DNA of 64,000 bases from Endomychus coccineus. Taxonomy: Eukaryota > Arthropoda > Insecta > Coleoptera > Endomychidae. The notes beneath the pieces were generated by a model that worked only from the letters and a program-made list of their open reading frames with translations, was not told the origin of the DNA and did no database searches. The DNA lies in the NCBI GenBank assembly GCA_958510875.1, contig OY294067.1, forward strand, positions 145,180,046 to 145,244,045. The letters are read 5' to 3'. Position numbers and translations under genes: made by a program. Each line of letters opens with the position of its first letter. Within the stretch, counting starts at the first letter, position 1. This document shows, piece after piece, positions 23,800 to 39,149 of the stretch.

Positions 23800-25625
23800 A
23801 TAGGTGTCATTCCGGGTAACTTTTAAAATAGTTTTTGCAGGACCGCAGCGAGATTATGGTGGATTATGATATAGAAAAATACGCTGATTATAAAACTCAA
23901 TATTTTTTGCAAATATGCGAACTTCAGTGTTTAAATGGTGTTTTATTTGCGAAATGTTTCCTATTCTTGTTATTATCTAGGAACGGTGAGTCTTAAATAA
24001 GAAATCTCGAATAGAATTAGAGGTATTTATAATACACATCTTTCAAGATCACTTACCACCTTTAATTTCTTATTAACCAATTAATGTTTTAACTAACAAT
24101 TTTTTTTCTAAGAAGCAAACAGTTAATTTTAGACGATAGTAGCTGAAACATGTTGGGATATATCAAATTAATTGTACTTTTTCATTGTTTGGCTATTCTG
24201 CACATTAAGCTATTAATTAACAATTGAAAAAAACATTAGTAGCAAATCACTAGCCTTTGAAGAGGTTTTTTGAATCAAAACCTCTTGCAGTACCTAGATA
24301 AGGATAATAACTATCAGTTCTGTATGGTCCTGCACAAAAATTATGAATTTACTTAATTGCTTTAGGAGCAATTGTTGACTTAAATCAAAAGCAATACGCT
24401 AATCTAACTACAAAAAAAATCCTATAAAATACCTTGAATATTTTATGTTTGCATCGTTTGAAAAAGACCAGATTATCGCCGCCAGAAGAAAAATATTTTA
24501 CACTCGTATATACGGGAACGCATAACGCGGTGCGAGCGATAGATCCGAAGTTCGAAAGGCAGTGCTAGAGAGTGAACATATAATTTCTGTGAAAAACGTA
24601 CCACTGTAAGCTCATGAAATGCACGTGGTGAATAGACTTGTCAAAATCTGTTCATATTATTATTCCCCTCCTTTCCTACTATAAACTCAAGAGAAATGTA
24701 CCTGCCCATACCGTTCTTAATAAATGGCGTTTAGTAAAATAAACCTCCACTTCTGCCGCTAGAATTTTTAATATGTCGCTCACACCGCTCATGCGCTTCC
24801 ATACGCTACTGTCCGTCAGGCGATGATAAACTGACCTTTTTGAAAGTGACGCAAACATATAAAATATCTAACGGATTTTGTAAAACTTTTATCGTAGTAA
24901 GGTTAACAACGTATTACCTTCAATTCGACTCAAGTTTTGCTCCACAAAATTTAAATAAACAATTGTGAGAAAACCGAAGCAACACAGGAAAAATAGATAG
25001 ATATTTCAGCTTTCGACTATAGCATTTGGGTCTCCTTAGGCGTGAAGTTTTCATTTTGCGCCAATATATTGATTCGAAGACCACTTGTTAATACAACATT
25101 TTACTACAGAGATATTCTTTTTGTTCATGTAGCCTTTTTTAATTAATTGAACGAATGCTTTGAATTGATAATTTTTGTGTAGGACGATATATGATTGATA
25201 GGTACTATCCATATTTAGCCATTGCAGGGGGTTTTGAGTGAAAAAACCTTTCCAAAGACCAGTTTCTTTGAATTGTTAGTTACTAGCTTAATATGCAATA
25301 TATCCGAAGAATAATATAAATACAACTTCTGTGATGAAAACTCAATATTATTCAGCTATTATGTGAAAATAGTTATAACTTTCTGAAAAAGAAATTGTTA
25401 ATCAAAACATTAATTCGTTAATGACAAATTAACGGTTGAAAATAAAAGGTTGTAATTGATCTTAGAAGACCCGCTTTTTAAATACCTTCGAATCAAATCA
25501 GATTGTTCAATTTACAACATAGCGTTCCTTGATAATGACAGAAACAATTTTTTTTTGTAATATGTCATTGTTTAAACAATGAAGTTCGCAGATTTGGGAA
25601 AAAATATTGAGAGCTCCATTCATTA
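23800..25625. repeat. Old dispersed repeat, copy B, with an inverted end segment
   Basis: 23800-25110 matches 7830-9030 in the same order. In addition, about 25370-25625 read in reverse complement matches about 23900-24110 (shared GCGAACTTCA, GGAACG, ACCTTT.ATTT and ATTAATGTTTT landmarks). The copy thus looks like a diverged foldback element of about 1.8 kb with arms of about 250 bp. No ORF. Confidence 0.55.
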
Positions 25626-25639
25626 TATGAAATAATAAC

Positions 25640-26040
25640 TATTTTGTTTTTATACCACTTTTATTAATGATAACGTGAAAACGTAACTATAGTTTCAACA
25701 CCGAAGTGCCATTATCAAACAATTGAAAAATTATGGAGAAATAAATGAAACAGTTCAAGTATAAATAGAGTAGAGTAAAGTAGGGTTGAGATTAAGGGAT
25801 CAACGGAAATTCCAAAAATAGGTACATCCTAGGAAAGTACAGTATAATATAGTAAACATAGCAACAATTTGTGAATTAGTGTGATTATAATTTAATATTC
25901 TAAGAATTATTTGAAGAGCGGTTTGAAAGAAAGTACAGTATTACATAGTGAATAAGGTAACAATTTGTGAAATAGTCTGATTATAATTTAATATTCTAAG
26001 AATTATTTTAAGAGCGGTTTGAAACACACATGAAAAGATC
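25640..26040 (-). repeat. PLE B terminal repeat with duplicated ~95-bp block
   Basis: Contains a degenerate hammerhead region and two consecutive copies of a block reading TTTGTGAA.TAGTSTGATTATAATTTAATATTCTAAGAATTATTT. It is the 3' end of the minus-strand PLE that follows, and recurs at 28384-28790 (same strand) and 30790-31260 (opposite strand). Confidence 0.8.
25681..25722 (-). ncRNA. Degenerate hammerhead-like motif
   Basis: The minus strand reads TTGATAA in place of CUGANGA, then a GGCAC-TTC-GGTGTT hairpin, GAAA and the palindromic ACTATAGT. Two core bases are changed, so this copy is probably inactive. The near-identical copy at 28464-28505 has the same changes. Confidence 0.5.
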
Positions 26041-26196
26041 ACTTTGATATAGTTCTAACTGAACATTGAGGATATTTTTATTACAGTTTTTGACATCTTT
26101 ATAAATTTCTATCGATTCTAATGTATTCAATTTAAAACCTCTGGTTTGGTTATGTAAAATGCTTAGGCTATCTAAGTTAGGGAAACTATGACCAGT

Positions 26197-26823
26197 TTAT
26201 AAAAAATGATTAGCAAAGGTTGAGTCAGGTTTGTTGAGTCTAAACGAGCGAAAATGTTCTTCGAATCTTAATTTGAAAATACGACAAGTTCTACCTATAT
26301 GAAAGTCATCACAGTCTGGGCAAATCATCTTATAAACCCCAGGTTTTCTATATTTATTGGTTTTGTCTTTGGCGTTGTATAAAATATGGCAACGTTTATT
26401 TTGAGGTTTGAAACTGATTTTAAAATTATGGCGTGATAAAATGTTAACAATATGTTCGCTTACTGTACAAAAATATGTCAAAGAGATGAATTCAGTGGTT
26501 ACATCTATGTGTTTTATACGCAGATAAATATTATAGATAGTTAATTGCTGTTGTTTGCGATTTATTAGTTTAATTATTTGATCTACCGGAAAACCATTAT
26601 TGATGGCTATTCGTTTTATCGTGTTCAACTCAATAGTAAGGTGATCTATTGACAATGGTATCGAAAATGCTCTATGGATCATTGAGTGATATGCTGCTAA
26701 TTTATGGCTACGAGGGCTAAACGATGAGTTCGGAATAGTAATGTCTGTACAAGTGAGTTTCCTGTAGATATTGAAGTTTATTTTATTATGCTCACGTATT
26801 AGTGTTAAATCCAAGGAGTTCAA
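26197..26823 (-). pseudogene. PLE B, post-RT linker and GIY-YIG domain
   Basis: A 208-codon frame. It opens with SLDLTLIREHNKINFNIYRK, the segment after the RT palm, then a linker with HKLAAYHSMIHRAF, and the GIY-YIG start GVYKMICPDCDDFHIGRTCR with its Cys residues, followed by FKLRFEEHFRSFR. It ends inside the domain at a stop that replaces the next codon; the tail (FKLNT.ESIEIYK) is readable to about 26080. Confidence 0.85.
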
Positions 26824-26827
26824 TGTT

Positions 26828-27400
26828 CTATCTTTTCATTTCCAACGTGAATTCAATTTTTGGGTGGAGTTGGTTAATAAATGAAAGAAAAGAATTTAAT
26901 TGTCTGGATGTGCCTTTGAAGAAGGCAAGTTCATCTACGTATCTATACCAAAATTGAATATGTTTTTTTGCTAATGTGCAGTTCATAACTTTGTCCTTCA
27001 GATCAGACATAAAAATGTCTGCTAATAGTGAACTCAATGGGTTACCCATAGCGAGACCTGAACTCTGTACATACAATTTATTATTAAATTGACAATAGTT
27101 TTGACTCAAGCATAGGTCAAACGCGAGTTCTATTTCATTTTGAATTGAAGGGCTAATATGTGATCTATCTAGAATGCTTCTGATTAGAGACTTACATTTT
27201 GAAGTTGGAATATTTGAAAACATGTTTGAAACATCAAAGGAAACTGAAAAACCATTGGTTGGTATATGGTGTGTTTTGACTAATTCGGACAATTCGAGAG
27301 AATTTTTAACAGTAAATTCAGGTTTAAAATTAGTGAATTTCTGATTTAATTTGATTGCAAGGTCCCTTGTTGGACTATTGATTTAAGACACTACAGGTCG
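26828..27400 (-). pseudogene. PLE B reverse transcriptase
   Basis: VSFDVSNMFSNIP (motif A, catalytic Asp present), SGLAMGNPLSSLLADIFM, and then IQFWYRYVDELAFF, where the expected YVDD is YVDE, so one catalytic Asp is replaced by Glu. In this copy an A run before that box has seven A and the frame is continuous. A stop just before 26823 separates it from the GIY-YIG part. Confidence 0.85.
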
Positions 27401-28352
27401 TATGAGGGCATTTTCTCGTTGATTTTTAATAAGCAAGGATTGCTATTAATCAGTTTATGTTTTTCGAAACCACTCTAAAATAAAATTTCACTATTTTGTA
27501 GGAATTGTTTTGTTTTTAATTGAAAGAGGTTAGTTGGGTCTTCACGTATTCCGTTTAATTCCGCTTGGATAAATACTGACATTTTATCCTCATAATCTTG
27601 TTTAGGGATGATTATTATTGCATTCGATTTATCTGCCTTTGTAAGGGTTAAATTGTTTTCTTTCAGTTTTTGAATAATTGATTTGATTTTAGGTGTATCT
27701 ATATGATTGAATTGTTTTTTAGTTGGTGATTTTCCTATTTCTAATTTTGTTAATTTAGATTTATTCGCGTTAATATTTTTTAAGGCTAATTCTACCTCAG
27801 CAATACTAGTTTCTAGAAAAGTGTTACTTTGAATATGTGGAGAATACTTTGGTCCCTTATTGAGTGAACAAAGTTCTTCTTTTGAGAATATGATTTTGGA
27901 GTAGTTAATAATTCTCTCACTAAATTTGAAATTTGTTATTTCTTGTGGGTGATTATTGACCGGTTTACATTTCAGAAGATTATTTAACTTCTTTGACTGT
28001 GTGAGATATTTAGTGTGAATAAATTTACTAACGCAACATAATCGAAAAATAAATCGAATTCGACAGGATGGAGTTTATAAGATAATTCAGAGTGTAATAC
28101 CTTTAAGTAATGTGGAATCACTGAACGTTTTCTGTAGAGATTTTTGTTTTCTTCTTTAAGCCAGATGATCCTCGCTTTTTTCAACACGTTCTTTGCTGCT
28201 GTAAATTTCGTCCTGGTTTTTAAACTGATATACTTGGGTGTGATGTTCAAATGTAAGCACTGTTGATTAAACCAAATATTCTGACTCGTTCGCTGTTTCT
28301 TCGATAACATATGGAATTCTTTGGCTTGGGTTGCCGTACAGGCATTCTTCAA
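27401..28352 (-). pseudogene. PLE B N-terminal region
   Basis: The open part at 27984-28352 (122 codons) is rich in Lys, Asn and Arg (for example KKQRTSQNIWFNQQC and LKKARIIWLKEENKN). Between 27400 and 27980 further minus-strand text is broken by stops but includes the lead-in to the RT. It sits where PLEs carry their N-terminal domain; I infer its identity from position. Confidence 0.55.
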
Positions 28353-28383
28353 AAAATCGATGGTGGAAGCCGTTAGCCGTTAC

Positions 28384-28790
28384 TTCATGGTAATTTATCA
28401 TTTTGATTATATGAAATAATAACCACTTTGTTTTTATACCACTTTCATTGATAATAACGCGAAAACGTAACTATAGTTTCAACACCGAAGTGCCATTATC
28501 AAACAATCAGAAAATTATGAAGAAATCAATGAAACAGTTCAAGTATAAATAGAGTAGAGTAGAGTAGGGTTGAGATTAAGGGATCAACGGAAATTCCAAA
28601 AACAGGTAGATCCTATGAAAGGACAGTATTACATAGTAAACTTAGCAACCATTTGTGAATTAGTGTGATTATTATAATTTAATATTATAAGAATTATTTG
28701 AAGAGCCGTTTGAAAGACAGTACAGTATTACATAGTGAACGAGATACCAATTTGGGAATAAGTGTGATTATAATTTAATATTCTAAGAAT
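28384..28790 (-). repeat. PLE terminal repeat, second minus-strand copy
   Basis: Nearly the same as 25640-26040, including the doubled 95-bp block and the hammerhead-like segment (28464-28505). It lies upstream of PLE B and immediately downstream, on the minus strand, of another GIY-YIG end, so two PLE copies are in tandem. It also pairs as an inverted repeat with 30790-31260. Confidence 0.8.
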
Positions 28791-28794
28791 TATT

Positions 28795-29184
28795 TTAAGA
28801 GCGGTTTGAGAGACACATAATAAGATCACTTTGATATAGGACTAAGCAATCATTTAGGATATTTTTATTAGAGTTTTTGACACCTTTATAAATTTCTATC
28901 GATTCTGATGTATTCAATTTGAAACCTCTGATTTGGTTATGTAGAATGCTTAGGCTATCTGAATTAGGGAAATTATGACCAGTTTGCAATAACTGATTAG
29001 CAAAGGTTGAGTCAGTTTCGTTGAGTCCAAACGAGCGAAAATGTTCTTCGTATCTTAATTTGAAATTACTACAAGTTCTACCTATATAAAAGTCATCACA
29101 GTCTGGGCAAATCATCTTGTAAACTCCAGGTTTTCTATATTTATTGGTTTTGTCTTTGGCGTTGTATATAAGATGGCAAAGTTC
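28795..29184 (-). pseudogene. PLE C GIY-YIG fragment
   Basis: GVYKMICPDCDDFYIGRTCSN is followed by FKLRYEEHFRSF, TDSTFANQLLQTGH and SESIEIYKGVKN. This is the C-terminal part of a PLE, complete at its 3' end but cut at about 29185, where the sequence switches to the opposite strand of another copy. Confidence 0.85.
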
Positions 29185-29985
29185 ATTCAATCATCCCTAA
29201 ACAAGATTACGAGGATAAAATGTCAGTATTCATCCAAGCGGAATTAAACGAAATACGTAAATACCCAACTAACCTTTTTCAATTAGAAACAAAACAATTC
29301 CTACAAAATGGTGAAATTTTATTTGACAGTGGTTTCGAAAAATATAAACTCATTAATAGCAGTCCTTGCTCTCCTAAGCTACACGGACTTATTAAAAATC
29401 ATAAAGAAAATGCCCCCGTACGACCTGTAGTGTCTCACATCAATAGTCCGAAAAGGGACCTTGCAATCAAATTAAATCAGAAATTCAAGAAATTCACTAA
29501 TTTTGAACCTAAATTTACTGTTAAAAATTCTCTCGAATTGTCCGAATTAGTCAAAACACACCATATACCAACCAATAGTTTTTTAGTTTCCTTTGTTTTT
29601 TCAAACATGTTTTCAAATATTCCAACTTCAGAAAGTAAGTCTCCAATCAGAAGCATTTTAGATAGATCACATATTAGCCCTTTAATTCAAAATAAAATAG
29701 AACTCGCGTTTGACCTATGCTTGAGTCAAAACCATTGTCAATTTAATAATAAATTGTATGTACAGAGTTCAGGTCTCGCTATGGGTAACCCATTGAGTTC
29801 ACTATTAGCAGACATTTTTATGTCTGATCTGGAAGACAAAATTATGAACTGCACATTAGCAAAAAACATATTCAATTTTGTTATAGATACGTAGATGATG
29901 TACTTGCTTTCTTGAGAGGAACATCCAGACAATTAAATTCCTTTCTTTCATTTATTAACCAACTTCACCCTAAAATTTAATTCAC
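29185..29985 (+). pseudogene. PLE D reverse transcriptase
   Basis: The head-to-head partner of PLE C. The 224-codon frame (29220-29894) has LHGLIKNHKENAPVRPVVS and LAMGNPLSSLLADIFM. Motif A reads VSFVFSNMFSNIP, so the catalytic Asp is replaced by Val. The YVDD box is in the -1 frame just downstream of an A AAA AAC heptamer. An in-frame TAA then occurs near 29978. Confidence 0.85.
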
Positions 29986-29986
29986 G

Positions 29987-30787
29987 TTGGAAACAGAAAA
30001 AGATAGAACATTAAACTTTTTGGATTTAACACTAATACGTGACCACAATAAAATAAACTTCAATATCTACAGGAAACCCACTTGTACAGACATAACTATT
30101 CCGAACTCATCGTTTAGCCCTCGTACCCATAAATTAGCAGCATATCACTCAATGATCCATAGAGCATTTTCGATACCATTGTCAATAGAACACCTCACTA
30201 TTGAGTTGAACACGATAAAACAAATAGCCGTCGATGATGGTTTTCCGGTAGATCAAATGATTAAACTAATATATCGCAAACAACAACAATTAACTTTCTA
30301 TTAAATTTATCCGCGTATAAAACACATAGATGTAACCACTAAATTCATTTCTTTGACATATTTTGGTACAGTGAACGAACATATTGTTAACATTTCATCA
30401 AGCCATAATTTTAAAATCAGTTTCAAACCTCAAAATAAACTTTTCCATCTTTTATACAACGCCAAAGACAAAACCAATAAATATAGAAAACCTGGAGTTT
30501 ATAAGATGATTCGCCCTAACTGTGATGACTTTTATATAGGTAGAACTTGTCGTAATTTCAAATTAAGATTCGAAGAACATTTTCGCTCGTTTAGACTCAA
30601 CAAACCTGACTCAACCTTTGCTAATCATTTTTTACAAACTGGTCATAGTTTCCCTAACTTAGATAGCCTAAGCATTTCACATAACCAAACCAGAGGTTTT
30701 AAATTGAATACATTAGAATCGATAGAAATTTATAAAGGTGTCAAGAACTGTAATAAAAATATCCTCAATGGACCTATATCGAAGTGA
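29987..30787 (+). pseudogene. PLE D linker and GIY-YIG domain
   Basis: The first part (29987-30304) begins after the RT stop with NFLDLTLIRDHNKINFNIYRK, and ends at a TAA. The second (30353-30787) carries GVYKMIRPNCDDFYIGRTCR, in which the first Cys of the pair is Arg, then FKLRFEEHFRSFR. The C-terminal tail NTLESIEIYKGVKN is present. Confidence 0.85.
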
Positions 30788-30789
30788 TC

Positions 30790-31260
30790 TTTTCATGTGT
30801 CTTTCAAACCACTCTTGAAATAATTCTTAGAATATTAAATTATGATCACACTATTTCACAAATTGTAACCTTGTTTACTATGTAATACTGTACTGTCTTT
30901 CAAACCGCTCTTCAAATAATTCTTAGAATATTAAATTATAATCACACTGATTCACAAATTGTTGCTATGTTTACTACATAATACTGTGCTTTCCTAGGAT
31001 GTACCTATTTTTGGAATTTTTGTTGATCCCTTAATCTCAACAATACTCAACTCTACTCTATCCATACTTGAACTGTTTCATTTATTTCTTCATAATTTTC
31101 TAATTGTTTGATGATGGCACTTCGGTGTTGAAACAATAGTAACGTTTCCACGTTATCATCAATAAAAGTGGTATAAAAAGAAAATAGTTATTTTTTCATA
31201 TAATCAAAATGATAAATTACCATAAAGTAACGGCTTCCACCATCGATTTTTTGAGAGCTG
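30790..31260 (+). repeat. PLE D terminal repeat, inverted relative to 28350-28790
   Basis: Reverse complement of 28350-28790: doubled 95-bp block, hammerhead-like segment, and an outer part containing CGGCTTCCACCATCGATTTTTT. Together these form inverted repeats of more than 400 bp around a central PLE C/PLE D palindrome. Confidence 0.85.
31105..31145 (+). ncRNA. Hammerhead-like motif, one core change
   Basis: TTGATGA stands where CUGAUGA is expected (C3 to U), followed by a GGCAC-TTC-GGTGTT hairpin and GAAA, then CAATAGTA. TGT/ACG can form stem I with a wobble. It is closer to consensus than the minus-strand copies in this cluster but the essential C3 is lost. Confidence 0.5.
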
Positions 31261-31974
31261 TATTATGAAAAGAGCATTCTTTACATTATGAATTTCGCTG
31301 TGGTCCTTTAGAAACGAAAAAACTCAAATTTTGATTCTTCCCCTACTACTCCAAGTAGGTAAGTGCCGAGAAAGCACACCCAAACCATAATTTTGTATCC
31401 GGGAGACCTATTCCTGTGAATTTTCCCATTTTTAACATTATGATTCGACTATGCACGAACATATTCACTGTTATGTTCGATTGTTACAATCAAAGCGCAA
31501 CTAGCATAAGCCGAATGTCCACAGTGACGATACATCCAGTTCTCACTACGCCAACGAAGATGTCGGCGAAATGTAAAGAGTCGCTCGAATGAGATAACTT
31601 CACATAATGCTATCTTTGAATATCAGCCTTCAATGGAAAGCACTACAAATTAAAATATCAAGGATATACCACATTAAGAATTGAATTATTTCAAAATACT
31701 AGATATGTGTTTAATATTTAGGAGCATTCTAATTTATAAGCGAATGAAAATTATGAAGAACATTCAGAGGTTATGTTACCATAAATATTCCTTGAATATT
31801 GTGATACTATATACAGTCATAACATTTGTTGGCTTGTAAATGTTAAATGATTGTTGGTACTGACTGCATATTTTTAGAACATCTTAGTTTTTGATGACAT
31901 CGTTATATGTGACTGCACTCATTTCATAATTCCGCGAGCTTCACATACTCATAGAAATAATACGAACATTACAT
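31261..31974. other. No feature recognised
   Basis: AT-rich DNA without supported features, between the PLE cluster and the right end of the large unit. Confidence 0.5.
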
Positions 31975-35689
<3,715 letters not shown>

Positions 35690-35930
35690 AATATATTGTT
35701 TCATCATGGGGATATTCCATTACACGCCAAATCGCTAGGTAAAAATTGGCAATTGGCATAGATTTGAAATGTTCTCAAATCTACCGTTTGAACCTGATTT
35801 GAACCCTTGTAATTTGTTCTCAAAACCTAGGAGTTCTCTCAGGGATAATTCGCTGCGAATGAAACAGTGATGGTAGTGATAAACCATTATTTTGTGTTTC
35901 GGAAGGTGGAGAATCGAACACAACTTTCTG
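35690..35930 (+). pseudogene. Possible mariner-type transposase remnant
   Basis: In one plus frame, with stops, the text runs F-E-P then KT.EFSQG.FAANETVMVVINHYF. This resembles the C-terminal stretch of mariner transposases after the SPDL-P-D box (LFPK.K.SL.G..F). The match is weak and no catalytic residue can be confirmed. Confidence 0.25.
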
Positions 35931-36906
35931 AAGTTAAAATGGTTTCATACTACGTAAACGCCAAAACCATAGATATAGTTATTCTGAGAATCACCCAAGG
36001 ACCAAGTGTTGAAAAGCAGTTAACAATGGGATAACCGTTATTGGTTGACTAATTGAAAATTTTGTTAACCTGTTAATACCTATTTTGCTCGACATTAAAC
36101 CTAGTTTGATCTCAAGCCCTCGTATAGTATGTGCTAAATAACAGATTGATTCATTCTATGATGTACAAATCTTATTAAAATGACAATGTTAAATTTGAAT
36201 AATTCTTTCACAAATAATTTCTTTCATTACGTAAGCGAGTTGATCCTGTCTAGCCGTTCCCAAGAATCGAATGATTCATCAGTTTCAATAATCTGGTATT
36301 TATCAAGAACACTGTACTCCAATTGTGTCCTTGGGTATTCATCACTAACATTGTGCTGTTATGCGGAATAGTCCGCTTCAACTGTACAAATATTCATATT
36401 ACAACCTGCAGAATGCTGTGATCAGAATGCCGTTAGCACCGTTAATGGGACTGATAAAGATACTTTGTGTTTACGCTTAACTAAATAGTAACATGAAAGA
36501 GTGTAACCTGGAGTCTACTGAATGCCAATGTATAAAGTGCCTTTTCTTATCGACTTGTTCCGCAAAATAAATCCTGCTGCGCATTACGTAGGAACTAGAG
36601 GTAATACCATACTTTGCACTTAAGAAATTCTTATGTTTACAGAACATTGGAGCTGCACGGCATACAAACAGACACACGCGTGCATACATACATAGGGCCT
36701 AAGCCACGGGGGAGAAATTTAACGTGGAAAGTCAGTCAAATTGTTGACAGCTACGCCCACAGAAATTATTTGGCTGAAGTTATAAAGTTTATACGAGACA
36801 GTTTTGTGATTCCTTCAGCTTTCACTGTCATACCAAGACATTATTGATTCTATTATAATCACAGGGTTGTTTCAAGTGATCAATGTAAACTGGTATTGGG
36901 GCATTA
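35931..36906. other. No feature recognised
   Basis: Short unsupported ORFs on both strands; no repeats found by eye. Confidence 0.5.
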
Positions 36907-36960
36907 ATATATATATATATATGTATATAGGTATATATATATATATAGACATATATATAC
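36907..36960. repeat. Interrupted (TA)n array
   Basis: TA repeats broken by GTATAGG and GAC. It is followed by a run of 12 T, which on the minus strand is an A tail at the 3' end of the R4-like piece to its right. Confidence 0.9.
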
Positions 36961-37160
36961 TTTTTTTTTTTTACATACAAACCTGGTCGGGGCTGCTGCG
37001 AGCTCCGACGACATCGCAGCAGTCGCGCCAGAAAAACCTGGAAGGTGGTTAACCGAAGCTACTCCTCCGAAGCTACTCCTCCCCACCGGTCGGTAAGTAG
37101 CTTCAGTACAGGCCGGAATGAACTTCCAGTTTGAACGCAGCGAAGACCGAATTCCGCCCA
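36961..37160 (-). mobile_element. R4-like element 3' end, short copy
   Basis: 36973-37100 matches 40102-40215 (CCTGGTCGGGGCTGCTGCGAG... on the plus strand), with a short local duplication of CCGAAGCTACTCCT. It then jumps to sequence matching about 40313-40365, skipping about 100 bp. It is bounded by TA arrays on both sides. The minus strand ends in a run of A, as at a non-LTR 3' end. Confidence 0.8.
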
Positions 37161-37182
37161 ATATATATATATATATATATAT
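37161..37182. repeat. Short (TA)n tract
   Basis: A 22-bp TA tract bounding the R4-like piece. The 98 bp that follow (37183-37280) contain GACGACGTTTCGGCAC, of the kind seen in PLE termini, and then another short TA tract at 37281-37294. Confidence 0.85.
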
Positions 37183-37304
37183 GCTGTATTGGGTTGCCGG
37201 GATATACTCCGCGTTGTCGTAGATTGGTTTCGATAGAAACCGTTGATATGACGACGTTTCGGCACAATCTCATGTTTGAAAGTATATATATATATGAAGA
37301 TAAT

Positions 37305-37565
37305 TTAACATAGGTTTATAAAGATGAATAAACGTAGAAGATTGAACCATAGGCGCAATTCGAAACCACATTTCTGGATTTCTAGTCCAGGGTGTTTACC
37401 AATTACACCACTCTGGTCTTGTTAGATTTTTATATTTTTGTAAATATAAACCTCTGAAAGGATAGTAGATCATTGATGAATACAATGCGATTCGATGCCC
37501 TACCATATATCAACTATTCATGCATATTCATCTAAAGTTCAGTCGTTTTTTGAAGTAAGGATTGT
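37305..37565 (-). repeat. tRNA-like repeat unit, isolated copy
   Basis: Matches the unit repeated at 50.8-52.3 kb, from GATAATTTAACATAGG through the cloverleaf to GAAGTAAGGATTGTA. Confidence 0.85.
37346..37417 (-). pseudogene. tRNA-Ser(AGA)-like, degenerate copy
   Basis: Same 72-nt cloverleaf as the four copies near 51-52 kb, but the T stem no longer pairs well (T loop flanked by GTGGT/TGCGC). The anticodon loop CTAGAAA is unchanged. Confidence 0.6.
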
Positions 37566-37688
37566 ACACGGTCGTATACACAGGTCTGGAAACTCGAGGT
37601 TGTTTCCTATGTGAGCAGTGAGTCGCTTACGCGTCCCAGTTCGCGTAGTAACAAAAGTCGTCACGTAGGGGGAACATAAAAGGCGTCA

Positions 37689-37783
37689 CCACGGTCGTAT
37701 GTACGACCGTGGGCCTCACGTAAGAGTATCATCTTACGTTTTGTACGGGGTACAAGAGTGCAAAACAAAAAACTTCTGTTTTG
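37689..37783. repeat. Chain of four short hairpins
   Basis: Consecutive inverted repeats: 37689-37712 (11-bp arms CCACGGTCGTA, 2-nt centre), 37718-37739 (8-bp arms ACGTAAGA), 37741-37755 (6-bp arms TTGTAC) and 37761-37783 (7-bp arms CAAAACA). All arms are perfect. They lie about 170 bp upstream of a hammerhead motif. Confidence 0.75.
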
Positions 37784-37955
37784 TCACTTTCAAAACACAG
37801 TACAGACAAATTTATAGGTGATTTAGAAGGGAATGTATAAACGAAAAATCAATTTACTAAAGTTCGATTTATCTCCAGCTGAGGGTAACCGTTTGTTTAC
37901 ATTAATATCCCCAACTAGAATTCAAGCAGGCACATTTTGGGTTTCAATTTAGTTT

Positions 37956-37997
37956 ACTCTGATGATGGCTACTTGGTCGCCGAAAGGTCCTCTGTAC
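37956..37997 (+). ncRNA. Hammerhead ribozyme motif with CUGAUGA core
   Basis: The order is ACT, CTGATGA, a stem II hairpin TGGCTACTTGGTCGCC (one mismatch), GAAA, GGTCCT, then C and TGT. The AGGUCCU stem III is palindromic apart from its centre. Stem I (ACU/UGU) is weak. The flanks resemble those of 43546-43587, so the pair belongs to one PLE-like family. Confidence 0.6.
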
Positions 37998-38449
37998 TTA
38001 CGTAGTATTTTTCGTGGATAAGGGTGATTATGTCTTAATTATAGTGTTAGAGTATATTCACAGTGTGAACTCTTTTATAGTATACATGCATTTTGATTGT
38101 AATCCTAGTTTGGTTAAAAAAATGTTTATATGCGATCGATTATTTTCATACATTTCCTTTTTAAATTACTACCAAAAAAAGCCTTAGAAAATAAGTCTAT
38201 ACTCCGGAGAGAAATCATTTTAACGAGGTCTTTTAGGTGTACGAAAAAGGGGAAGTTATTTTTAAGGTGAGTAATACATTTTGACAAGAGTATCAGTTCT
38301 ATTCCTCTCTCAAATCAGAATAGTGAATACAAGAACACATTTAATTGATAATTATTTTAATAATTTATAATAATATAAGAATCTACACATCAGTTTGGTT
38401 GAATTTTATTAAAAATTTAATAACATTTTTCTTATATTATTATATTATT

Positions 38450-39149
38450 AGGTATACTAATTTCAATTCTAATATACCTAAAAAATATAAGAAAAATGTT
38501 ATTATAAATCTAATAGATAGAGCTATTCGACTCTCCTGAACTGAGAACTATATCTATTACAAAAACAAAAGAAACTTTAATAAGAAATGGTTATCCCATT
38601 GATTTAGTAAATTCGATAACTGAAGACAAAATTCATAAATTTTATAACTCATTTGGTGGAATCAATACCAATAATGAGAAAACTAATGATAGGCATTACA
38701 TATCACTACCATATATCAGTGGACTTTCAGAGAAAATTTGTAATGTAGTGAAACCTTATGACCTACATATATGTCATAAGAGTTATTTAAATCAGAAAAG
38801 TCTCTTTACAAAATTAAAAAGCAGCGTACCTTTCAAAAAAATAACCCATACTGTTTATTCCATCCCTTGCAAAGATTGCGAAAAGGTATATATTGGCCAA
38901 TCTTCACAATACCTCGAAAAAAGATTAAATGGTCACAAATATACCAAAAATTCATCAACTGCGCTCAATAAACATGTGAAAGACACTAACCATACTTTCG
39001 ACTACAACAATACAAAAATTTTAAATATTGAAACAAACGACAACAAACGTTTGATATTAGAATCTATTCAAATTAAAAAGAACAATTGTGTAAATGACAA
39101 AATAGATTCCAATCTTTCGAAACTGTACAATAATCTAATTCAAACTTAA
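38450..39149 (+). pseudogene. PLE E, C-terminal half with GIY-YIG domain
   Basis: Starts in the region after the RT (IPKKYKKNVIINLIDRAIRLS), runs with a frameshift near 38540 through RNGYPIDLVNSI, and enters a 133-codon open frame (38748-39149). There VYSIPCKDCEKVYIGQSSQY is the GIY-YIG motif, followed by KRLNGHKY and ALNKHVKDTNHTF. The stop is at the expected end of a PLE protein. The whole RT is missing. Confidence 0.85.

Noticed and set aside
28795..29894. A single divergent gene pair sharing a promoter at 29190-29220
   Set aside because: The junction falls inside PLE coding sequence on both sides; it is a head-to-head fusion of truncated copies.
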